From Serilophus lunatus (taxonomy: Eukaryota; Chordata; Aves; Passeriformes; Eurylaimidae), in assembly GCA_013399895.1 (NCBI GenBank), contig VXBA01003718.1, forward strand, positions 1 through 64,000: 64,000 nt of DNA. The letters run 5' to 3'. Under the pieces are notes generated by a model. The model searched no databases, was not told where the DNA came from, and worked only from the letters and a program-made list of their open reading frames with translations. Each line of letters starts with the position of its first letter. The first letter of the stretch is position 1. A program made the position numbers and the translations under genes. Shown piece by piece: positions 55,401-64,000 of this stretch.

Positions 55401-57606
55401 CTGCCCTCCCCAGTGCAGCCGGGCTGGCTGAGACGCATCTGGAAGTAGAGCTTCTGCAGGTTGGTGTCGGAGAAGCCGCAGATCTCGGCGTACCTGCCCA
55501 CGTACTTGCCGGGGATGCGGCGCACGGCCGACGGGCGCGTGGTGACGATGATGCTGGCCTGGGAGCACAGGGCTGAGTGAGCCCGGAGCTGCTCAGCACG
55601 TGGGTAACACACACACAGGTGCACAAGGATCACCCCCACCCACGGGGCAGAGGTTCAAGAAGCTGCTGCCCAAAGGGCACTGGGGCAAATCTGGCCCGGG
55701 CAGAGGGGATGGAAGAACTTTCCCCATTCCCTGCTAGGCACGTAGGGAGTGTGGAAGAGCACAGCCCAGCACACTGCCCACTTTGCCTCCCCAGAGATCC
55801 CACAGAGACCGCCCAGTTAACAGTGACATGAGGCCGCCTTGGCAAATCTCTCCAGGCTGCCTGTTTGCTCCCAGCCAAGCTGGACTGCAAGGAATTATCC
55901 CAACAGCCCTGCCTGTGGTGCCTCAGGGCTCATCCCCAGCCTTTCTCCAGCACGAAGGAGCTGGAGGGAGACACTGACCTCGGGCAGGAGGTATTTTCGC
56001 AGCAGGTTGACCACGATGGCAGAGGGGGGCACGGGCTCACTGGTGTCACAGCACAGCTCTGTGCCAGCCAGGCGGAAGTCCAAGTTGAGGCGCTCCAGGC
56101 CATTGAGGATGAAGAGCACCTTGAGGTTGGAAGTGCCCAGCACGGGCACCACTTCCCGGAGGTGCTGGTACTTCTTGGTTATGAGGCGCCGCAGGGAGAC
56201 GGGGGCATGGCTGTGGGACAGGTCCTCGCAGGAGAAGGGGATGACCAGCTCGAAGAGGGGCAGGCGACCGTGGCACCAGTCCACCACCATCTTCTTGATG
56301 AGGGTGCTCTTCCCCGTGCCCACGGTGCCGTACAGCACCACGTTCTTCACCTGCCGCCCGCAGGCGTCCACGTCAAAAAGGTTGTGGAGGCTGATAGCCT
56401 GCCTGCAGGGCTGCTGGAGCTGGTTCTGGATGGTTAGGTCAGGTGAGGGCTTCAGAATCTCCTCGAGGGAGCTCTCCCGGATCACTGGGTCCACGTGGAC
56501 TGCATCCAGGGAGAAGGAAGGGCCAAACTGCCTCTCCTCGTTGGGCTGGTGGCTGAACCATGCAGACAGGCTCTTCTGGTGTTTCTTGATGGCATCTGGG
56601 AGGAGGAAGGTGCTTAACAAGACAGGGGCTTCTCACTGCAGTGAGGTGGCTTCACAGAGGGGACAGCACCCAGTTCTTGCTAACCCCCACAGTGCCCAGG
56701 ACAGCAGCTTCCCCCAACCTCCTCCATCCAGTGCAGGGCTGCAAACTTACCAGAAGAGACCACATTTCTCAGCTGGGACAGGCTGTGGCGAGAGGAGCTG
56801 GGCTGGACAGAGTTCTCCTGGGACCCCCCCTGGTAGCCGACATAGCCCCTGCAAGAAGAGGGAGAGTGCCATGAGTTGGGCAGGGCCTGCAGCTCCAAAC
56901 CCTGCCTGGGGCAGGGTGGGCACATCATGAGTGCTCTGGGAACTGCTGAGTGGAACCAGCTCACCCCTTCCTTCCCCCACAGCAAGAGAGAGCGCAGGGC
57001 CAGGGCAAGGGCACGGCTGGGAACTGAAGGCAGGTCAGCAAGGTATGGGCTGTGCATCCCCAACAAACCCATGGCGAGGCAGAGGAGTTGGGCTGCATTC
57101 AGAGCAGGCAGGGAGTTGGGTCTGGGTGCTTTTCTAGGTGGAAGCAAAGCAGTGTCTCTCCCCACAGGGCCCTGCTGGTCCCAAGGCAGCCACCTCAGCC
57201 ACCCAGGTTCCATGGTGAACAGCCCCACTGTACCTGGAGAGGGAGATGCTGCTTGTGCAAAGGATCTTCCTGAGGAAGCAGCTGCCTGCAGTGCCTGAGG
57301 GGGAAGAAAAACACACAGTCAGGGATGGCCTTCTCCAGCTAAGACCACCCAACCCACTCCCTTCACACCCTTACTGGGGTGACCCACGGACTGCACAGGC
57401 TCCCCTGCACAGCTGGGGAGGGATATCCAAGAGGGAGCAGGACAGAGTGAAGGGCACAGTCCCACAAGCACAGAGCCCAGCTCACCTGGCACGGAGGCAG
57501 CACACACATACACACCCCGGGTCCCCCCTGCCCTCGACAGGGATCTGTGCAGCTGTGCCCAGCTGCCCCAGGGCAGGCAGCTCTGGCATCGCATGGCCCG
57601 TGACAT
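52485..57606 (-). CDS. NLRX1: NLRX1, mitochondrial NOD-like receptor
   Basis: Mitochondrial NLR that tunes MAVS/STING signalling and ROS. Exons in order: 57606-57516, 57285-57234, 56848-56751, 56595-55979, 55558-54144, 53341-53255, 53176-52925, 52803-52485. Phase is consistent and gives 976 residues (human 975). Exons 1-3 (about 80 aa) are basic, Ser/Arg-rich and nearly free of acid, fitting a mitochondrial presequence. NACHT Walker A, GTVGTGKST, lies near residues 170-178, followed by FELVIPFSCEDL. Exon 5 (1415 nt) carries most of the NACHT and associated helices, including SIIVTTRPSA and EEDYYNDDVLDQ. Exons 6-8 encode leucine-rich repeats (LNSLGSDACKEI, LTHLSLLHTGLGD, LQELNLGYNSLTD) and the C-terminal helical cap. 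ATG 57606 is the first in its exon. The N-terminal X domain lacks CARD or PYD, as is typical. Confidence 0.97.
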
Positions 57607-57613
57607 CCTGCAG

Positions 57614-58800
57614 CTGAAAAAGAAGGGATGTCCCCAGGTGGATGTGGGCTCTGGGGTGCTCAGCCGCTGTCCCATGCAGGGCAGAGCAGGATGGTGCTGT
57701 GGGGATGTGCAGCAGAGCCCTGCCCAGCCTTACCTGCCCCAGTATGGTCCAGTCCGGCAGAACCGGCTGTGCTGGTGCTGACTCAGGCTCCTGCCCCAGC
57801 TCAGCAGGGTGATCCTTCGGGAGCACGGGGTGTGCTAACAGCCCACAACATCCTGAGAAACTGAGGCACAGGGTGGGGAGGGCTAAGATAGGAAGGGGCG
57901 AGCGGGGTGAGGGCTAGCTCACACAGCCCGGGCTCTTGACACTCCCGTTCCGTGTCATCCAGACGCACAAACCGAGGCGCAGGGACGGGGGCAGCGGAGC
58001 TGACCTTGATCCCGGGTGGCCCGACCTCGATGCCTTTGCAGCGAGCGAACCCCACGGTGTCCCACGCCCGGTTCCCAACCCTTCGAGGGACCCCCGTGAC
58101 CCTCCTGTCCCGCCCCGCGACCTCCCCCAGCCCTTTCTCCGTGCCCACGGCGGCCGAGGCCGTGGCGGTGCAGGGACGCAGAGCCCTGGGCAATGGTGGA
58201 GCCGGTGCCAAGCACGGCCAGAGCTCGGGGTTACCTGCGGCAGGATCCCCGGCGGCTCCCGGCGCTCCCGGAGCGCAGCCCGGGGCTGCCCGTCCGCCTC
58301 CCTCCGTGCCCGTCCCGGGAGGAGGCTCCGCTGCGGGGGCGGCTGTTTTTGCAGCTCCAACTTCCTGCAACGCCATCCCGTCCCGCCCTCGTTGCCCATT
58401 CCCTGCCAGCTCCCCGGGCAGGATGGGAGAGCGGCCGGAGGGAAAGCACCCGTGCGCACACGGCTGGGGTTTTTTTTTGGGGGGGGATGGGGTCTCAGCA
58501 GACGTGCTGCAAGGCGGGGATTGCCTCCGGACACATCTGGTGGCTCTGCATCCGCAGCTGCTGCCCGGCTGTGCAACTGGAGCCTGCGAGGACGAGTTCT
58601 GCTGCGGAGGGAATCCCGCCGTCCCAGGCGGGCAGGGAGCGGGGGACGAAACAAGAGCAGCTCCGGGAGCTGGAGGAAGCCGTGCGGGCGGGGCAGCCCG
58701 GCACAGCCGGGGTTTGCACGGCTGGGTAACACACACGATGCGCACACGCTTCTCTACCTCCCCTACGCTGCTTGCAGATGGGCTCTGGTGGCGCTGGGGC
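57614..58800 (-). promoter_or_regulatory. NLRX1 CpG-island promoter and 5' intron
   Basis: CpG-rich sequence covers about 57950-58750. A 5'UTR exon plausibly ends at 58235 (CAG then GTAACC) and splices to the acceptor before 57613. TGCGCACAC occurs at 58453-58461 and 58739-58747, resembling NRF1 half sites. There is no TATA box. Confidence 0.6.
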
Positions 58801-59021
58801 GAGAGACAGCGCTGTGCCAGTCGGGCCACATGCCCCTGCTCAGTCCCTGGGTGCTGGGACAGGGGGGGTCACACCTGGGTAATGCTGGAGGCCACCCCAA
58901 ATTCCCAGACACCGTCCCCTCTCCACCCCTCGTACCTGGGCACACACACCTGCCCTCGCACGTGTTTCCTCACGACGCTCAGGAACAGGAGACATTCAGG
59001 CAGTACACTATAAATATAAGT

Positions 59022-59027
59022 TTTATT
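59022..59027 (-). terminator. ABCG4 distal polyadenylation signal AATAAA
   Basis: Reverse complement of tttatt, the last canonical hexamer before the NLRX1 CpG island. Confidence 0.55.
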
Positions 59028-59642
59028 GATGTGTGAAATCCAACGAGTACAGCTGGCATCTCAGAAACACCGACATAAACCCCAACGTCTCCTCCTGCCC
59101 AACAGCTCCTGGGACCTTCTGGACACTGGTGAGCACCAGCAGCAAGCTGGGACCTGGCACCCCGTCCCCGCGGGGCACTTACCTGCGTGTGCAGCCCAGC
59201 CTGGAGAGCCCAGGGGCTCAGCTCCACCCTGCCTGGTTCCTGCCAGGCTGCAGCTCTGGGCAGCAGTGCCCTGGTCCCACTTCACAGCCTCAGAAGGACC
59301 TGGGCAGATATCCCAGTTGCCACAACAGAGCTGCACTCTCTTGGCCTTTGAGCTGTTACCTGCATCTTATTTTGGCAAACTGTCCCAGGGAAAACGCAGC
59401 TCACACTTGTGGAAATGTGGAAATGTGGGTTTCAGTGGCTGCACCTCTCTGCGTGTACCCCCCGTATCACACATGCACCCCACTGTACAGCCCCCTGTGC
59501 CATGTGCTGACACAGTGAAGGCTGGGAAGCCACAGGGTCCAGCACAGCAGGGACACACAGAGAGATCCCAGGCAGCCCCAGGCTGCCCGTGGCAGAGGGA
59601 CAGGACAAAAGGTGTCCACACACAGTGAGAAGGAAACACTGT

Positions 59643-59648
59643 TTTATT
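59643..59648 (-). terminator. ABCG4 alternative polyadenylation signal AATAAA
   Basis: Canonical hexamer on the minus strand, 0.6 kb before the distal one. Confidence 0.45.
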
Positions 59649-62599
59649 GCCTGATTTGGGAGAGGGGTGAAACCCTGCGAGAAGCCCCATCCCCTCCCTG
59701 TTCTAGCCCAGTCTCTCCTCCAGCAAACCCCAGCTGGGTGATGATGCATTTGCTCTTCTTGTGCGTGTGACTAAGGTGGCCTGGACATGCATGGAGGTGA
59801 GCAGCCATCCCCCTGCCTGCCTGAGCCTCAGACGAATGTGCCTGAGGGCTGAGGGGGCTGAAGCAGTTTTTGATGGGTTCAGGTTCAACCGGTGTTCCCA
59901 GGGAGCTGGAGCCACAGCTTGAACCCCATCCTTATCCACTCAAAGTGCATCACAAGGGAAAGCAGGGGCAGGAGAGGAGAGGAGGTGTGGGGGAAGAAGC
60001 CTGCTCTCCTCCATCACTCTCCTCGTGATTATCCAGACGCGTTCTCTCGTGGGAGTCCTGCAGCACTCATGGCTCTGCTTCCCTGCTCTCATAAAGTGCA
60101 TCTTTGCTGCTCCACTAAGGGCCCCCTGGAGCAGGATGGTTGCACCCTGTCCCTCTGCCACGCCAGGGCACAGACAATCCTTCTTGCCCTGCTCCTGCAG
60201 GGCAGGGACCACCCGGGCAGCAGAGGGGCAATAAAACCTTGGTGCTCAGCCCAGCCACACCAGCCTGGGGGCTCAGTGCAAATGTGCTTCTTCCCTTTGC
60301 ATCTCCCTGTGCCTTCCACCATCTCTGGGATTGTCCTTGCAGAGGAGGAAGGGGCAATGGCTCAGTTCGCTCCTCAGGCAGCTCTGAGGGTGCCTTTGCC
60401 TGGGGCAGGGTCTGCCATGCCCTGTGCCATGGGATATCCAGATCCCTCACTCATCACAGCCCCTTTATACCAACACATTCCCCTGCTTCCTGCTGCCCTG
60501 GGGATGAGGGGTGCCTGCCCCATCACCCCCACTCCCCAGTGCCCTTGCCCAGCTCGGGAACACAGTTATCCTCCAGCTCCAGGGCTTGTCCCGGCCCCCT
60601 GCCCCGCAGTGGCCATGCACCTGCTCAGCTGGGACACTGCAACCCTCAACTCACCAGCACAGGAGGCCCAGGCCGTGCTGAGCTCTCCTGGAGATCCTGG
60701 GGGTGCTGCCAGCTGCCCCATCCCAGGCTGGTCTCAGCAGCCACCCGAGGAGCTCCTTGCCTGGCAGTCTTCCTCTGAGCTCAGGCAACCTGTCCCATGT
60801 GGTTTCTCTGCAAGCAGCAGAGGCTTCTCAACAAAGCCTTGTGTTGAGCATCCCCCTGCATGGGGGACACAGGCAGTGGCAGTCACAGGTGCCTGCTGGA
60901 ATAGTCCTTTTGCTTTATACACGGGCCACCACTAGTGCCTCCAGTGTTCAGAATGCAGGACACATCACAGGAGCCCCAAATGCCAGGGAGCAGGCAGGAG
61001 CTGGGCAAAGCTGCCCCATTGACACCTACTGCCATCTCAGGATCCATCCAGGCAAAACCCTCACCCCCAGCAATGCTCAACTAGTCCCAGCCCAAGAGCA
61101 GGACAGAAGCAGGGCCTCAGTCCCATCAGCTCCATGGACAAGGAGACAGAGAAAGGTGACAGCCTGCAGCTCCACCATTCCCCTGGCTCCCTGCCCATCC
61201 ATGCACCTCGTGGCACAGGGGCTGTTCCCCACTCCACCCCTGTGGCTGTGGTTGGTAGCATTGTGCCCAGGACACTGCAGCCTCCCAGCTGGCACAGCTC
61301 CACTGCACAGCCTGGCACAGGGCTGGCAGTGAACCAAGATCCAGGAGCAGAGGGGAATTTTGTGAGGGATAGCAATAAGTCAGACAACAGCCCCTGGGGA
61401 AAACCCCAGTACTCAGCATGAAAAGGGCGTCAGGGAATGTCCTGCTTCCAGACCCTCTGTGCAGGAGAGCTCCATGGCTAAACATTCCTTGCAGTGATGC
61501 TCTCCAGGCACAGGAAACTCGGCTTTGCTGAGTGCCCAGCATCAGTGTCAGGCCAGCCAGACCCTGCTGTGCAGTCCCAACCCGAGCCAGCACAATCAAA
61601 GATCAGTCTCCAGGATTTTGCTGAAATCTGACATTTGCAATCCCTGGCTGCTCAGAGTGCCAGCAGCAGCATCTCCAGGCTGCCCCTGAACCAGGGTCAG
61701 CACGCCAGGATGGGGCAGAGCTGCCTTCCCCACATCCATGCTCATTGAAAACCAGAGGGCTCCCGTGTGTGTGGGTGAGCAGTGCAGCCCCCAGTGCCAG
61801 CACACCCACAGTGCCTGTGCTGTGTAGCTCAGCAGCATGTTGTGTTCCCAGCACAGCAGCATGTGCAGATGCCCCACAAGCTCTGGGCTCAGCTCAGTTC
61901 CTTTGGAGAGCCAGCGAGGTGCTGAACTGCCTTCCCTTTGCAGAGAGGGGTGTGGAGGGGCAGGTGACTTTGGAGGAGACTTTCCTGATACCAGTCACAA
62001 AGTGCAAAGCTTTTCCCAGCGTCCGGGTCGCCCTCTGCAAACAAACCACTCCGAGATCTCACCTTATCTCCAGTTCAGGCACTGCTGGGAACCCCGTTCT
62101 GCACAGGTTGGCACTGTGACAAGGCTGGGTGTTCCCTGGCGTCCCCTCCTTGCACAGCCAGTGCTGAGTGAGGCTCGTCCTCCCTGTCCTGCTGAGACAG
62201 CCACACTTGTGCCACGGGGAAGAGAAGTTTCAAGGGGAGGGCTCAGGGCCAGCTCTTCTCTAGCAGCAGAGGCTCCAGTGATGGCCTGGCTGAGCCCAGC
62301 CCTGTTTTTCAGCCACCTGGCACTGCCAGAGCATGGGAACCTAAATCCTCCTTGCTCCAAGCAAGCACTTGAAGAGAGGAGTCACTTCTCTCCGTGTTGG
62401 TTGATTTGGTTCAGACCCTCTTGTCTCAGAGCCCAAAGACAACAAGGACCGAACATGAGGCTCCCCGAGGTCTGAGACTACTGTCCTCCTCCCACAGATC
62501 CTGCCACACCCTCAGATCTGGACTCTGAGGATGGCACCAAAGTCCCAAGTCCTTCTCTGCCTGCTGGCTCCCTCTCCCCTCTGAGATACAGTGGGATTT

Positions 62600-62646
62600 G
62601 GGAAAAAAAAAAAAAAAAAAAAAAAGGAAAAGAAGAAAAAAAAAAG
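62600..62646. repeat. A-rich tract (U-rich in the ABCG4 transcript)
   Basis: A pure A run at about 62601-62624 followed by AAGAAAA units. It may be a retroposon tail, but no body or target duplication is visible. Confidence 0.8.
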
Positions 62647-63215
62647 AGGGAGGTTTTCTGCAGAATGAAAGGAAAAGGGGTTGCAGCAATCTCTGTGGCT
62701 ACAGCAGCAGGAAACACTAAAGCCTTGTGCAAGTTGGCCTATTGCATCTTTGGGCTCTTCTCAGCACTGCCTCACACGGTGCCAGCCAGGACGAGGAAGG
62801 GGGTCTTGTGCTACACCACCAACCCGGGCTGTGCTGCTCTCTCCTCCCAGCTCCAGCCCCAGGCTGCTGCTCCCCACTGCCTGGAGCCTTGCCTGGCACA
62901 CAGCCACCTCTGCAGGAGTGTCCCTGGTGTGCCAAGGGCAGTGCCAGGGACAAGAGGGGACCCAACCTCCGTGGGGTTTGGCAGTCCTGGGGGAGAGGGT
63001 GGCACATGCCAGGGCTGTACAAAACGTTTGCAATGAAGAGTGTGTGGAAAGGTTAAAACAGTCCCGAGATGTCTCAAAACCCTTCTCGACTGAGCCAGGC
63101 CTGGCTGGCACCTCCCAATGCCTCTGCCACGGTCTGTGGCCTGCCAGGAGCACCGTGTCCATCTGCAGAAGGTCTCTCACAGCAGGCCAGGCCCGGGAAC
63201 GGCACCGGGGGCCCT

Positions 63216-63922
63216 TTATCTCTCTGATTTCACTTTGTACCTGAGGACCAGGTAAGCCAGGAGCCGCAGGATGACGAAGAAGATGCCCAGGATGAGGAAG
63301 TCCAGGTAGAGCTTGGCCTCCTCCACGTCCAGCTCCTGCAGGATCTTGATGGGTTTTTGGAAAGGGCAGAAGTCCTCGAGGCACTCCAGGTCCTCACGCT
63401 CCATGGCATAGATGGTGAGGATGACGCCCTCAAAGCCATACCTAGGGCAGAGCACACCCCAAGAGTCACCGTGGGACCCGTGGGAGCCCTGGACGGGGAG
63501 TTCTGGCCAGAGTGTGGGTCCCACCTGACATAGGAGACGTAGGAGCTCCACTGCAGGTAGGTGGGGATGGTCTTGAAGCTGACGAAGAAGCCCGAGAAGA
63601 GCAGGACGGGGATGGCAGTGACGGGTCCCACAAAGGTGGCCACCTGGGGAGCAAAGGTGTCATGTCCCCATCCACGGGCAACGCTTCCCTCCACCCCAAA
63701 TTGTCATGGGACCCCTTGCAACTCTCCTGCTGGCTCCACATCAGAGGCAAAGCCCCGTCTGACCTGCAGGGAAGTGGAAGCAGCTCCGATGAGAAGCCCG
63801 AGGGACTGGGCCACCAGGGCCGTGGCAGTGGCCAGGGCAGAGAAGAGGAGGAAGCGCGTGGCCTCGGGGGGCTGGCCCGTCATCCAGTACACGATGCTGC
63901 AGTAGGCAATGGGGCAGATCAC
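63216..63922 (-). CDS. ABCG4: ABCG4, last three coding exons; gene continues past the right edge
   Basis: ABCG4 is a half-size ABC transporter exporting sterols, mostly in neural tissue. Exons in order: 63922-63764, 63643-63525, 63441-63216, with consistent phase and stop TAA at 63216-63218. They encode membrane helices of the ABCG domain (ICPIAYCSIVYWMTGQP, SLGLLIGAAS, GPVTAIPVLLFSGFF), the extracellular loop EREDLECLEDFCPF with conserved cysteines, and the final helix ending AYLVLRYKVKSER. The loop and the KSER terminus match ABCG4 rather than its paralog ABCG1 (ending RAER). The ATPase domain is outside the window. The stop lies 5.6 kb upstream of the NLRX1 start on the same strand. Confidence 0.97.
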
Positions 63923-64000
63923 CTGCACAGGGACACAGAGACCACCCCGCTGGAGCCACGGCCATCCTCACCCCACACACACACCCTTCCCAAGGGATGG

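Larger units (their letters stand above)
59005..63215 (-). other. ABCG4 3'UTR (inferred)
   Basis: About 4.2 kb of non-coding sequence with no other recognisable gene separates the ABCG4 stop from the polyA signals. It includes the A-rich tract at 62600-62646. Part could be intergenic if an earlier site is used. Confidence 0.5.

Noticed and set aside
55839..56930. Plus-strand 363-codon frame
   Set aside because: Antisense to NLRX1 exons 3-4; composition is a shadow of the coding strand.
57936..59036. Long frames on both strands (up to 366 codons)
   Set aside because: Stop codons are rare in this CpG island. No domain, splice pattern or homology supports a gene.
62600..62646. Retrotransposed mRNA tail
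   Set aside because: No gene body, target duplication or recognisable retroposon flanks the A-rich tract.

Overview
The window is vertebrate nuclear DNA from a bird. The evidence is GC-rich, short-intron genes, CR1-type retroposon fragments as the only clear interspersed repeats, and a gene order matching the conserved RNF26-MCAM-CBL-PDZD3-NLRX1-ABCG4 block (human 11q23.3; chicken chromosome 24 by synteny, from memory). Nothing in the sequence identifies the species. There are no bacterial features, operons or CRISPR arrays. Three N gaps (10146-10936, 21725-21762, 45844-46230) and four single Ns interrupt the assembly.

Layout: RNF26 (minus, 371-1451, RING broken at an N); an 8.7 kb intergenic interval with an unassigned structured TATA promoter near 5.3-5.4 kb; MCAM/CD146 (plus, start codon at 10143 at the gap edge, exons 2-16 at 14456-19088, polyA about 20.2 kb); a short AT-rich spacer; CBL (minus, 16 coding exons from 45832 to 25010, polyA about 21.15 kb); a repeat-rich CBL upstream region; PDZD3/NHERF4 (minus, 51766-48539); NLRX1 (minus, 57606-52485, CpG-island promoter about 58.2-58.7 kb); and the last three coding exons plus long 3'UTR of ABCG4 (minus, running off the right edge).

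I rebuilt each gene from splice junctions and checked phase across every exon. CBL gives 903 residues, NLRX1 976, PDZD3 420, and MCAM 597 without its missing first exon. The genes are not one pathway: RNF26 and CBL are ubiquitin ligases, NLRX1 is a mitochondrial innate-immune NLR, PDZD3 an epithelial scaffold, MCAM an endothelial/neural adhesion receptor and ABCG4 a sterol half-transporter. RNF26 and NLRX1 both bear on STING/MAVS signalling in the literature.

I found no clearly new system. The best leads are the unassigned promoter (two perfect inverted repeats followed by a TATA box), a GATA/ETS/E-box cluster with a nested palindrome in MCAM intron 1, a PDZD3 model that ends after three PDZ domains, and RNF26 assembly damage beside a minisatellite.
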